From Alkalibaculum bacchi (GTDB lineage Bacteria > Bacillota > Clostridia > Eubacteriales > Alkalibacteraceae), in NCBI RefSeq assembly GCF_937875145.1, contig NZ_CALNCS010000044.1, positions 1 through 16,197 of the forward strand: a stretch of 16,197 nt of DNA. Direction: 5' to 3'. This document shows positions 1-7,634 of the stretch, in pieces. Position 1 is the first letter of the stretch; every line of letters begins with the position of its first letter. A program made the position numbers and the translations under genes. A model generated the notes under the pieces. That model was not told where the DNA came from. It did no database searches and worked only from the letters and a program-made list of their open reading frames with translations.

Positions 1-105
1 TAGTAAAAGATAATTATTTGTTTATTTTTTCATGCGATAGCCGTGTATAATCGCTAGTCTTTAGTCCCTAGACTTTAGTCGCTAGCTTGTATGTATTCCT
101 TTTGG

Positions 106-136
106 GTCAAGATTTTTCGCTTGCGCTCAAGATGAC
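106..136. repeat. Short interspersed motif inside element copy 1
   Basis: Read on the minus strand it begins GTCATCTTGAGCGCAAGCGA and ends in ATCTTGAC. I recall a very common intergenic motif of the GTCATCCTGAGCGAAGCGAAGGATC kind, split here as GTCATCCTGAGCG and AAGCGAAGGATC, in many Clostridia and other phyla. TCAAGAT occurs twice in the same orientation, at 107-113 and 127-133. Identity with that family is from memory. Confidence 0.5.
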
Positions 137-178
137 TGGGAGGAATCAATGTCAAAAGTAAAACTTTCCTATTACACG

Positions 179-215
179 AAAAAGACCCTAGAGGAATACC
201 CTGATGCTAGGGTCT
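179..215 (-). terminator. Terminator after eno, built from repeat-arm sequence
   Basis: On the minus strand AGACCCTAG (215-207) pairs with CTAGGGTCT (191-183) around a 15-base loop and is followed by a T run (to 179). It lies 25 bases after the eno stop and would end the glycolytic operon. Both stem arms belong to the YTAGTCN-type repeat arm of the element at 51-239. Confidence 0.7.
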
Positions 216-239
216 AGGGTCTAGTGACTAGAGTCTAAA

Positions 240-1578
240 TTATTTTTTAAGATTGTAGAAAGATTTAATTCCATTGTATTTTGCGGATTCAAATAATTCA
301 TCTTCGATTCTTAGAAGTTGATTGTATTTTACTACACGGTCCGTTCTTGAAGGTGCACCTGTTTTGATTTGTCCAGCATTGACTGCTACTACTAAATCAG
401 AGATTGTGCAATCTTCTGTTTCTCCAGAACGATGTGAAATTACTGCAGTGTAACCTGCTCTTTTTGCCATTTCAATGGAATCTAATGTTTCTGTTAATGT
501 ACCAATTTGATTTACTTTTATTAATATTGAATTTGCGATGCCTTGTTCAATACCTCTTGCTAATCTTTCTGTATTTGTTACAAATAAATCGTCACCTACT
601 AGTTGAATTTTGCTTCCCAATCGCTCTGTTAAAAGCTTCCAACCTTCCCAATCTTCTTCTGATAGACCATCTTCAATAGAGATGATTGGATATTTAGCAA
701 CTAATTCTTCAAAATAAGATACCATTTCTTCTGCTGTTCTTACAACACCTTCGCCTTTGAAATTGTATTTTCCGTCTTGATACATTTCTGTAGCGGCTAC
801 GTCCATAGCTAAGAATATATCTTCTCCTGGTTTGTATCCAGCTTTTTCAATACCTTCAATAATTACATCAAGAGCTTCTTCACTTGATGATAAATTTGGA
901 GCAAAACCACCTTCATCACCTACTGCAGTGCTAAGCCCTTAGATCGGAAGAGCACACGTCTGAACTTCATCACCTACTGCAGTGCAGCCCTTTGCTGTTA
1001 AGAACTTTTTTGAGATTGTGAAAGATTTCAGCACACATTCTCAATGCTTCTTTGAAAGAATCTGCACCAACTGGCATAATCATAAATTCTTGAATATCTA
1101 CATTGTTGTCAGCATGTTCTCCACCATTCAAAATGTTCATCATTGGAACTGGAAGCGTTTTTGCATTCACTCCACCTAGATATTGGTACAGTGGTAAACC
1201 ACAAGCTTCTGCAGCTGCTCTTGCAACAGCTAATGATACGCCTAAAATCGCATTTGCTCCTAATTTTCCTTTATTGTTGGTGCCATCTAATTCAATCATC
1301 AATTGGTCGATGCCAACTTGATCTCTTGCATCTAAACCGATAATTTCTGGGGCAATAATATCGTTGACATTGTCAACCGCCTTTGTAACACCTTTACCTA
1401 AATATCTATTTTGATCCCCATCTCTAAGTTCTACTGCTTCGAAAGCACCTGTTGAGGCTCCTGATGGCACTTGTGCTCTACCAAAAGCACCACTCTCTAA
1501 TGTTACTTCTACCTCTACTGTAGGATTTCCTCTTGAATCTAAGATTTCTCTTGCATATACATCATTAATAATTGTCAT
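240..1578 (-). CDS. eno: Enolase, interrupted by an adapter-containing assembly artefact
   Basis: Cytoplasmic phosphopyruvate hydratase that converts 2-phosphoglycerate to phosphoenolpyruvate; last gene of the glycolytic operon. The start is the ATG at 1576-1578 (MTIINDVYARE), preceded by AAGGGAG; the stop is at 240-242. Family motifs are present on both sides of the break: SGASTGAFEA, NGGEHADNNVDIQEFM, TAVGDEGGFAPNL, SIEDGLSEEDWEGW, LVGDDLFVTN, KVNQIGTLTET and SHRSGETEDCTISDLVV. As written, the 5' part reads to a stop at 970-972, and the 3' part continues in another frame from about 940. Removing the 52 bases 941-992 joins ...LNSK to GLSTAVGDEGG in frame and gives 428 residues, a normal enolase length. 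The inserted stretch begins with Illumina adapter sequence, so the break is technical. Identity is certain; the exact original bases at the join are inferred. Confidence 0.95.
941..992. other. Illumina adapter remnant plus short duplication inside eno
   Basis: Bases 941-966 match the start of the standard Illumina TruSeq read-through adapter (AGATCGGAAGAGC...GTCTGAACT), recognised from memory. The 21 bases CTTCATCACC...GTGC occur on both sides, at 911-931 and again at 965-985. The second copy lacks two bases (TA) that the first copy has just after this stretch. Deleting 941-992 restores one continuous enolase frame. This is a chimeric assembly join, not a mobile element. Confidence 0.96.
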
Positions 1579-1603
1579 ATGATATTCTCCCTTCAAAATT
1601 TTA

Positions 1604-3139
1604 TTAATTTATTAGCGATTCTCCAGTCATTTCAGCTGGTTTATCGATATTTAGTAATTGTAAAATAGTTGGTGCAATATCAGCTAATTTGCCATCTTTA
1701 ATAGATGTAACATTCTTAGCGCCTGTTAAAATACATGTAACTGGATTTGTGGTGTGGGCTGTAAAAGCTTCGCCACTTTCAGGGTCGACCATTTGCTCTG
1801 CATTACCATGATCCGCAGTAATCAGGGCACAGCCACCTTTTGCCTTTATCGCCTCAATAACTTTGCCTAAACATTCGTCTACCGCTTCAACAGCTTTTAC
1901 TGCCGCACCAAAAACGCCAGTATGTCCTACCATATCACAGTTAGCAAAATTAAGGACTATAAGAGAGTAGTCCTTCTCTTCTATTGCCTTTACTACCTTT
2001 TCTGCTACCTCATATGCGCTCATATCAGGTTTTAAGTCGTAAGTAGCAACTTTAGGGGATGAGATAAGGGCTCTATCTTCTCCAGCATACTCTCTTTCGG
2101 CTCCTCCATTAAAAAAATAAGTTACATGAGCGTATTTTTCTGTTTCTGCAATTCGAAGTTGCTTTAACCCGTTTTTTGAAATGGTCTCGCCAAGTGTATG
2201 ATTAATAGACTGTGGTTTAAATGCCACATGAACATTATCAAGTGTAGTATCGTATTGAGTCATCGTTGCAAAATAAAGTTTCTTATAACCATTTTCTCTT
2301 TCAAAACCATCAAATTCTTCGTCTGTTAATGCACGGGTAATTTGACGAGCTCGATCAGGTCTAAAGTTAAAAAACACGACGGAATCCTTTTCGCCAATTG
2401 CGCCTATTGGATTTTCTCCATTGCAAATAACAGTGGGCAAGACAAATTCGTCATTAACTTGTTCCTTATAGGAGTCCTTCACTGCTTGTACAGCAGACTC
2501 TGCTTTTTTTCCTACGCTATTTACCATCGCGTCATATGCTAGCTTTACTCTTTCCCAGCGATTGTCTCGATCCATAGCATAATATCTACCAGAAACGGTT
2601 GCAATCTGCCCAAGGCCGATTTCTCCAATTTTTTGTTCTAAAAGTTCTACATAGTGTAAACCGCTTGTAGGTGGAGTATCACGTCCATCTAGGAAACAGT
2701 GAATATAAACTTTCTCCTTAAAGCCTTTTTTCTTAATCATATCAATCAAAGCTATAAGGTGATCTTGATGGCTGTGTACGCCTCCATCAGACAATAACCC
2801 CATTAAATGAATTGCGGTACCATTGACTCTTGCGCTTTCAATTGCTTCAATTAATTCAGGATTTTCGTAAAAATCTCCGTCCTCTATAGACTTTGTAATC
2901 CTAGTTAATTCTTGATAGACAACTCTGCCGGCACCTATATTAAGATGACCAACTTCTGAATTACCCATTTGTCCTTCAGGAAGACCAACCGCTAAGCCGC
3001 TCGCATTAAGCAAGCTATGAGGATTTTCCTGCCAAAGTGCATCTAAAACAGGTGTCTTTGCAGCCTTTATAGCATTTCCTGCAGTCTCTTTCGAGCAACC
3101 ATAGCCGTCTAAAATAATAATTGCACTTAAAATATCCAA
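1604..3139 (-). CDS. gpmI: 2,3-bisphosphoglycerate-independent phosphoglycerate mutase
   Basis: Interconverts 3- and 2-phosphoglycerate through a phosphoserine intermediate and two manganese ions; fifth glycolytic enzyme gene region of this operon, between tpiA and eno. It is 511 residues, the usual size of the family. The metal-binding IIILDGYG is at the N-terminus (Asp11). The catalytic serine lies in MGNSEVGHLNIGAGR (Ser61). Later metal ligands are in NCDMVGHTG and TADHGNAEQM. The start is a TTG at 3137-3139 with GAGG 5 bases upstream; no ATG gives a sensible N-terminus, and Asp11 sits where the family expects it. The eno start follows the stop by 25 bases, so eno is co-transcribed. The upstream side carries a heptad repeat element (3151-3210) that ends close to the ribosome binding site. 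Confidence 0.96.
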   Translation of the reverse strand: MDILSAIIILDGYGCSKETAGNAIKAAKTPVLDALWQENPHSLLNASGLAVGLPEGQMGNSEVGHLNIGAGRVVYQELTRITKSIEDGDFYENPELIEAIESARVNGTAIHLMGLLSDGGVHSHQDHLIALIDMIKKKGFKEKVYIHCFLDGRDTPPTSGLHYVELLEQKIGEIGLGQIATVSGRYYAMDRDNRWERVKLAYDAMVNSVGKKAESAVQAVKDSYKEQVNDEFVLPTVICNGENPIGAIGEKDSVVFFNFRPDRARQITRALTDEEFDGFERENGYKKLYFATMTQYDTTLDNVHVAFKPQSINHTLGETISKNGLKQLRIAETEKYAHVTYFFNGGAEREYAGEDRALISSPKVATYDLKPDMSAYEVAEKVVKAIEEKDYSLIVLNFANCDMVGHTGVFGAAVKAVEAVDECLGKVIEAIKAKGGCALITADHGNAEQMVDPESGEAFTAHTTNPVTCILTGAKNVTSIKDGKLADIAPTILQLLNIDKPAEMTGESLIN

Positions 3140-3150
3140 AACCCCCTCGT

Positions 3151-3210
3151 GTAAGTTCTAAGTTGTACGTTCTAAGCCCTAAGTAAAACCTTTTAGCCAC
3201 CAAGGGTGAC
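3151..3210. repeat. Heptad-armed element, TAAGTTC type, in the tpiA-gpmI gap
   Basis: Five consecutive 7-base units beginning TA (3152-3158, 3159-3165, 3166-3172, 3173-3179, 3180-3186) end in TAAGTAA. They are followed by AAACC and a central hairpin GCCACC-AAG-GGTGAC (3196-3210, one C-A mismatch). The opposite arm is not clear; a perfect GC-rich hairpin follows instead. The rest of the gap (3240-3321) shows nothing I can name. Confidence 0.75.
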
Positions 3211-3217
3211 TTTGTGC

Positions 3218-3239
3218 GGAACGACGAGGGCGTCGTTCC
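3218..3239. repeat. Perfect 9-pair hairpin in the tpiA-gpmI gap
   Basis: GGAACGACG (3218-3226), loop AGGG, CGTCGTTCC (3231-3239). No T run follows on either strand, so it is not a typical terminator. It could be an RNA-stability hairpin or part of the adjacent repeat element. Confidence 0.6.
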
Positions 3240-3321
3240 CTAGTAATGATGGAAATTTAGAAACAAGACTTACCTCACCTCTAGATGAGCTATAATTTCG
3301 CCCACCATCTTACCACCTCAA

Positions 3322-4065
3322 TCAGTATTTTACTAAATCCACAAAATCCATCTTCAAGCTCGCTCCGCCTACTAATGCTCCATCAATATTTGGCATGCCC
3401 ATTAGTTCTTTTACATTTGATTTATTTACGCTTCCGCCGTATTGGATTCTTATCGCTTCAGATTCTTGTGATGTATAGAGTTTTTCTACTGTTTCTCTAA
3501 TCCATTTACATACTTCCTCAGCTTGTTCGCTTGAAGCTGTTTTTCCAGTGCCAATAGCCCAGATTGGTTCATATGCAATAATCACTTTGCTTATTTGATC
3601 TTTGGTTACGCCTTCTAATGCTAATCGAACTTGATTTGTGACAATATCTTCTTGTAAACCTTTTTCACGTTCTTCTAAACTTTCTCCAACGCAAACTATA
3701 GGAATAAGATCTAAAGACAACGCCTTTAGTACTTTTTTATTGACTGTTTCATCTGTTTCAGCAAAGTACTGTCTTCTTTCAGAGTGTCCGATAATTACAT
3801 ATCCTACTCCTAGTTCTTTAAGCATTTCTGCAGAAACTTCTCCAGTATATGCTCCTGATGTTGCCCAATGCATGTTTTGTGCACCTACTTTTACATCCGT
3901 GTCCTTCAATAATTCTATTGCAGTGCTAAGGGACGTAAAAGTAGGGCAAATAACTGCATCTACTTCTGCGTCTTTTATTTTATCCTTTAATTGTAACAAA
4001 AATTCTTTCGTTGTTTCTATATTATTATTTAATTTCCAATTACCTGCAATTACTGGTCTTCTCAT
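3322..4065 (-). CDS. tpiA: Triosephosphate isomerase
   Basis: Interconverts dihydroxyacetone phosphate and glyceraldehyde-3-phosphate; cytoplasmic TIM-barrel enzyme. It is 247 residues, full length. Active-site residues are all visible: Lys11 in GNWKLN, His94 in IIGHSERR, Glu166 in AYEPIWAIGTG, the flexible loop after it, and the phosphate-binding IQYGGSV and GALVGGASL near the end. The ATG at 4063-4065 is preceded by GGAG. The pgk stop codon TAA directly precedes and partly forms that ribosome binding site (TAAGGAG, 10 bases between the genes), which suggests translational coupling. The gene lies between pgk and gpmI as in most Firmicutes cggR operons. Confidence 0.98.
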   Translation of the reverse strand: MRRPVIAGNWKLNNNIETTKEFLLQLKDKIKDAEVDAVICPTFTSLSTAIELLKDTDVKVGAQNMHWATSGAYTGEVSAEMLKELGVGYVIIGHSERRQYFAETDETVNKKVLKALSLDLIPIVCVGESLEEREKGLQEDIVTNQVRLALEGVTKDQISKVIIAYEPIWAIGTGKTASSEQAEEVCKWIRETVEKLYTSQESEAIRIQYGGSVNKSNVKELMGMPNIDGALVGGASLKMDFVDLVKY

Positions 4066-4075
4066 CTTATTCTCC

Positions 4076-5261
4076 TTATAGATCCTCTAAAATTTCAATA
4101 CCTGGTAATGATTTTCCTTCTAAGTATGTCAAGGAAGCTCCCCCACCTGTAGAAATGTGAGTCATCTTATCTCCATAGCCTAATTTCTTTACTGCAGCAG
4201 CTGAATCTCCACCACCTATAATAGTAGTAGCATCTGCTTTCGCCATAGCTTCAGCAATTGCAAGAGTACCCTTTGCAAATGCATCAAATTCAAATACGCC
4301 AACAGGTCCATTCCAGATAATTGTCTTAGCTTTTACGATTTCCTCACTGAATATTTCTCTCGACTTTTCACCAATATCCAAACCTTCTTGGTCTGAAGGT
4401 ATCGCATCAAAGCTTACCGTTTTATGCTTTGCATCAGCAGCAAACTCTTTTGCTACAACGATATCAACTGGAAGAAGAAATTTCACACCCTTTTGCTTTA
4501 CTCATCAATTCTTTTGCAAGTTTAATTTTATCCTCTTCTAGTAAAGAAGTTCCAATTTCATAACCTTGAGCTTTTAGGAAAGTATAGGCCATACCTCCGC
4601 CAATAATCAATGTATCTACCTTTTCAATTAAATTGTTGATAACACCAATTTTATCAGAGACCTTCGCTCCACCAAGTATTGCTACAAAAGGTCTATCCGC
4701 ATTGTCTAATGCATTTCCCATAACACGCAATTCTTTTTCGATTAATAATCCAGATACAGCTGACAAGTACTCTGCTACTCCAGCAGTTGAAGCATGAGCT
4801 CTATGAACAGCTCCAAAAGCATCATTTACAAAAATATCACCTAATGAAGCCAACTCTTTTGAAAATTCTGAATCATTTGCCTCATCTTCTTTTCTATATC
4901 GAGTATTTTGAAGTAAAAGTACGTCTCCGTCCTTTAACTGAGAAGCCATTTCTACTGTTTTGGCACTAACCACTAAATCGTCATTAGCAAAAGCAACTTC
5001 TCTATCTAATAATTTTGATAATTCCTTCGCTACGGGTTCAAGAGAAAATTCAGGATTAGGCTTTCCCTTTGGACGACCTAAGTGAGACATTAGTATTAAT
5101 TTTCCGCCTTGTTCTATAATGTATTTAATAGATGGCAACGCACCTACAATTCTACCATTGTCTGTAATTTCTTTCATTTCATTAAAAGGAACATTGAAAT
5201 CAACCCTCATTAATACTCTTTTACCCTTTAAATCCACATCTTTTATACTTTTCTTCGCCAT
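4076..5261 (-). CDS. pgk: Phosphoglycerate kinase with a one-base frameshift as written
   Basis: Transfers the acyl phosphate of 1,3-bisphosphoglycerate to ADP, the first ATP-yielding step of lower glycolysis. N-terminal domain motifs include RVDFNVPF, SHLGRPKGK and NDAFGAVHRAHAST; the C-terminal domain has WNGPVGVFEF, GGGDSAAAVKK and HISTGGGASL. The reading frame changes at 4488-4490. The coding strand reads GCA AAA GGG TGT, whereas dropping one base restores GCA AAA GGT GTG (AKGV-KFLLPVD) and a 394-residue protein, the normal length. Both halves are well conserved, so a sequencing or assembly indel is likelier than decay. I chose the ATG at 5259-5261 (MAKKSIKD) because AGGAGG lies 9 bases upstream; the ATG three codons earlier abuts the ribosome binding site. 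The gene follows gapA after a gap holding a hairpin, a repeat element and a possible promoter. Confidence 0.95.
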
Positions 5262-5319
5262 AGTATCCATCCTCCTATCGTTCTATTTTTATCCAAAATA
5301 AGGATACATCAACCAAGTT

Positions 5320-5328
5320 ATTATATCA
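5320..5328 (-). promoter_or_regulatory. Possible extended -10 promoter for pgk
   Basis: TGATATAAT on the minus strand (5328-5320) has a consensus -10 hexamer with a TG extension, about 60 bases upstream of the pgk start. No good -35 box is seen. It lies downstream of the gapA hairpin, so it could allow pgk and later genes to be expressed without the CggR-controlled promoter. Confidence 0.4.
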
Positions 5329-5343
5329 AGCAATAAATATTAG

Positions 5344-5398
5344 GTCTACGTTCTAAGTAAAACGATGCCACCGTTGGTGGTTTATAGGTTTTGCTTAC
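5344..5398. repeat. Heptad-armed element, TAAGTTC type, in the gapA-pgk gap
   Basis: Units TACGTTC (5347-5353) and TAAGTAA (5354-5360) lead to AAAC and the central hairpin CCACC-GTT-GGTGG (5368-5380). The opposite arm GTTTTGCTTAC (5388-5398) is the inverse of CTAAGTAAAAC (5353-5363) with two mismatches. Confidence 0.75.
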
Positions 5399-5440
5399 CA
5401 CCTAAAAGATTAAAAAATAATTTTTCTCCACATACAATAA

Positions 5441-5466
5441 ACGGGAAGGAGGTATCTCCTTCCCGT
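5441..5466 (-). terminator. Hairpin after gapA, probable partial terminator
   Basis: ACGGGAAGGAG (5441-5451), loop GTAT, CTCCTTCCCGT (5456-5466): a perfect 11-pair stem 13 bases beyond the gapA stop. On the minus strand it is followed by TTTATTGTATG, a poor T run, so it may be leaky or serve to stabilise the cggR-gapA message after processing. Confidence 0.65.
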
Positions 5467-5479
5467 ATTCAAGTCTTAA

Positions 5480-6481
5480 TTATTTATTCATTGAACCGAA
5501 GTATTTAACAAGTCGTACTAGTTGAGAAGTGTAAGACATTTCATTATCATACCAAGAAGTAATCTTAATCATTTGTTCGCCATCTTTTTCAATGATCTTA
5601 GTCAATGTACCATCGAATAAAGAGCCGTATTTCATTCCAATAACATCAGATGAAACGATTGGATCTTCTGTATAACCTAAAGTTTCATTCGCTGCTGCTT
5701 TCATTGCTGCATTAATTTCTTCTACTGTAACTTTCTTTTCTGTTGTAAATGTTAAGTCAACTAAAGAACCTGTTGTTAGAGGCACTCTAATAGCTGCTCC
5801 GTCTAACCTGCCATTAAGTTCAGGAAGTACTTTACCTACAGCTGCTGCTGCGCCTGTGCTTGTTGGAATTGCATTTGCTGCTGCTGTTCTACCTCTTCTT
5901 ACATCTTTATGAGGACCGTCTAAAGTTTTTTGATCATTTGTATACGCATGAATTGTAGTCATTAAACCTTCTTTTAAACCAAATTTATCGTTTAATACTT
6001 TTGCAACTGGTGCTAAACAGTTTGTTGTACAAGATGCACCACTGATCACTGTTTCAGTTCCGTCTAAAATGTCGTGATTTACATTAAATACGACCATTTT
6101 TACTTCACCCTTTGCTGGAGCAGAAATAACAACTTTCTTTGCACCTGCTTTAATGTGTTTTTCTGCACCTTCTTTTGTTGCAAAGAAGCCAGTAGATTCG
6201 ATAACCACGTCTACACCCATTTCACCCCAAGGTAAAGTTTCTGGATCTCTTTCAGCTAAAATCTTAATTTCTTTACCATCAACTAAGATTGCACCTTCTT
6301 TTGCTTCTACAGATTTATCGTATCTTCCTTGTGAAGTATCGTATTTTAATAAGTATGCTAAAGATGTTGCGTCTGTTAAATCGTTGATTGCTACAATATC
6401 AAAATTTGTATCTCCAAAAATTGCTCTAAATGCCAAACGTCCTATTCTACCAAAACCATTGATTGCTACTTTAACTGCCAT
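5480..6481 (-). CDS. gapA: NAD-type glyceraldehyde-3-phosphate dehydrogenase
   Basis: Oxidises and phosphorylates glyceraldehyde-3-phosphate to 1,3-bisphosphoglycerate, reducing NAD+. It is 333 residues. The Rossmann fold begins with INGFGRIGR (8-15). Asp34 in AINDLTD is the acidic residue that contacts the adenosine ribose of NAD and disfavours NADP. The catalytic Cys151 is in SGASCTTNCLAP, His178 is in TTIHAYTNDQ, and Pro190 in LDGPHKD is also of the NAD type. The ATG is preceded by TAGGAGG. The start lies 11 bases after the cggR stop, so it is the second gene of the CggR-controlled operon. A GC-rich hairpin directly follows the stop. Compare with the divergent second GAPDH at 7813-8856, which lacks both NAD-type signatures. 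Confidence 0.98.
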   Translation of the reverse strand: MAVKVAINGFGRIGRLAFRAIFGDTNFDIVAINDLTDATSLAYLLKYDTSQGRYDKSVEAKEGAILVDGKEIKILAERDPETLPWGEMGVDVVIESTGFFATKEGAEKHIKAGAKKVVISAPAKGEVKMVVFNVNHDILDGTETVISGASCTTNCLAPVAKVLNDKFGLKEGLMTTIHAYTNDQKTLDGPHKDVRRGRTAAANAIPTSTGAAAAVGKVLPELNGRLDGAAIRVPLTTGSLVDLTFTTEKKVTVEEINAAMKAAANETLGYTEDPIVSSDVIGMKYGSLFDGTLTKIIEKDGEQMIKITSWYDNEMSYTSQLVRLVKYFGSMNK

Positions 6482-6492
6482 GATGATTCCTC

Positions 6493-7515
6493 CTAATTAT
6501 TTATTATTTCATTAGCTGCACTTTCATCTGTGATTAAAATTAAATCTCGTCTCACATTACATGTTGCTTTAATTGCAATTGCTTTATCTTTCCCACCAGC
6601 TATTGCGACTACTGTAGGAATTTTAAGGTACTGATCAATATTAATTCCTACATTGCTAGAGGGGCATACAATTTGACCATTTTCATTTATAAAATGTCCA
6701 AATGTTTCAGCCACAGCATTTTTATCCTTTAAATGCTTGATAACATCCTGTGGTAGATTTCTCCATTGTGCCATAACATCAGCTCTACCTATTCCCTGTA
6801 TTAATATATCGATATCGTTAAATTTACAGAATACATCCTTTATATCAGGCGTTTCTCTCAAAACATTGAGTATATCCTTATCGATATTATCGGGTAAGTG
6901 TAACACCTCTTGTTGAGCATCCAATTTATTACCTATCATAGAGACGATGCTATTTGCTTGCGTCGAATGACTTCTTCCAATCCCACCTCTTGCAGAGAGA
7001 ACGGTGATATTGGGATAATGTACTTCTGGGAAATTACGTGCAACAGCTGCTACACCACTACCTCCAGTTACTGCGATAATAGAATGATTCTTTAAAATAC
7101 TTATAGTATAGTTTGCCGCAGTTTTCCCCATAAATTCTAAAATTGTTTTATTTTTTTGACTATCTCCCGGAACAATAAAAACTTTTTTAATTCCTAGTTT
7201 TTCTCTAAGTTTCTCTATGAGGTCCTCTAAGTTTTTATAATGGTACATGACCTCTTTTAGTTGTCCAAGAATTTGCTCTCCCGAACTTGTTAGAGAAATC
7301 CCTTGTCTTTCAACTAGGACAAAATTCTGCTTATTGAAAAACTCGACTTCATTGCGAACCTGTCTTTCACCTAAAGACAATTCATTGGCTAGATTTCTCC
7401 TACCTATAGGTTGATGGGCTCTAATATAGGACAACAATTCATACCGCAACTCCATCATTTCTAGCACTTCTGGGATAATTTTTTGTTGAATGCGAATGAG
7501 CTCTTTATCATCCAT
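6493..7515 (-). CDS. cggR: Central glycolytic genes regulator (SorC family repressor)
   Basis: Repressor of its own glycolytic operon; the Bacillus subtilis homologue is relieved by fructose-1,6-bisphosphate. It is 340 residues, the same length as that homologue. A winged-helix DNA-binding region lies at about 35-70 (PIGRRNLANELSLGERQVRNE). A SorC-type sugar-phosphate domain follows, with GGSGVAA at 151-157 and RGGIGRS at 176-182, phosphate-contacting loops of this family. I chose the ATG at 7513-7515 (MDDKELIRIQ) because GGGAGG lies 7 bases upstream; an ATG-like start 13 codons earlier has no comparable site. gapA follows after 11 bases. Its promoter and a probable operator are directly upstream, fitting autoregulation. 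Confidence 0.95.
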   Translation of the reverse strand: MDDKELIRIQQKIIPEVLEMMELRYELLSYIRAHQPIGRRNLANELSLGERQVRNEVEFFNKQNFVLVERQGISLTSSGEQILGQLKEVMYHYKNLEDLIEKLREKLGIKKVFIVPGDSQKNKTILEFMGKTAANYTISILKNHSIIAVTGGSGVAAVARNFPEVHYPNITVLSARGGIGRSHSTQANSIVSMIGNKLDAQQEVLHLPDNIDKDILNVLRETPDIKDVFCKFNDIDILIQGIGRADVMAQWRNLPQDVIKHLKDKNAVAETFGHFINENGQIVCPSSNVGINIDQYLKIPTVVAIAGGKDKAIAIKATCNVRRDLILITDESAANEIINN

Positions 7516-7572
7516 ATCTAATCCTCCCATGCTACTATTTCCTAAACCCAACAAACATATGCGTATTATAGT

Positions 7573-7596
7573 GGGTCAATTTTGTCCCTGCGGGTC
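7573..7596 (-). promoter_or_regulatory. cggR: Probable CggR operator
   Basis: GGGTCAATTTTGTCCC at 7573-7588 is a near-perfect palindrome (7 of 8 pairs). A further GGGTC half-site follows at 7592-7596, 19 bases from the first. The known B. subtilis CggR operator is a tandem of CGGGAC...TGTC units about 20 bases apart, located between the promoter and cggR; both sequence and position match this loosely. It lies just downstream of the predicted -10 box, where bound repressor would block transcription. Assignment is by resemblance and position. Confidence 0.75.
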
Positions 7597-7605
7597 ATTA
7601 AATAC

Positions 7606-7634
7606 ATTATATATGCTTTCATTATTTATTTCAA
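7606..7634 (-). promoter_or_regulatory. Sigma-A promoter of the cggR glycolytic operon
   Basis: On the minus strand TTGAAA (7634-7629) and TATAAT (7611-7606) are separated by exactly 17 bases, a near-consensus vegetative promoter. It lies about 90 bases upstream of the cggR start and immediately upstream of the predicted CggR operator. Confidence 0.8.

Larger units (their letters stand above)
51..239. repeat. Heptad-armed palindromic element, CTAG type, copy 1
   Basis: The left arm holds five consecutive 7-base units of form YTAGNCN (54-60, 61-67, 68-74, 75-81, 82-88), then GTATTCCT at 93-100. The right arm (192-239), read on the other strand, has five such units ending in CTAGCAT and then GGGTATTCCT. 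The core carries a motif like a widespread bacterial intergenic repeat (106-136) and a block shared with copy 2 (153-185). The right arm ends one base before the eno stop codon. Confidence 0.8.

Noticed and set aside
941..992. Insertion element or intein-like interruption of eno
   Set aside because: Only 52 bases, and its first half is a known sequencing adapter; the rest duplicates adjacent sequence.
4484..4492. Programmed +1 frameshift in pgk (GGG slipping to GGT would keep glycine and restore the frame)
   Set aside because: The slip is chemically possible, but there is no stop or rare codon to stall on and no stimulatory signal, and pgk is not known to use frameshifting. An indel error is simpler.
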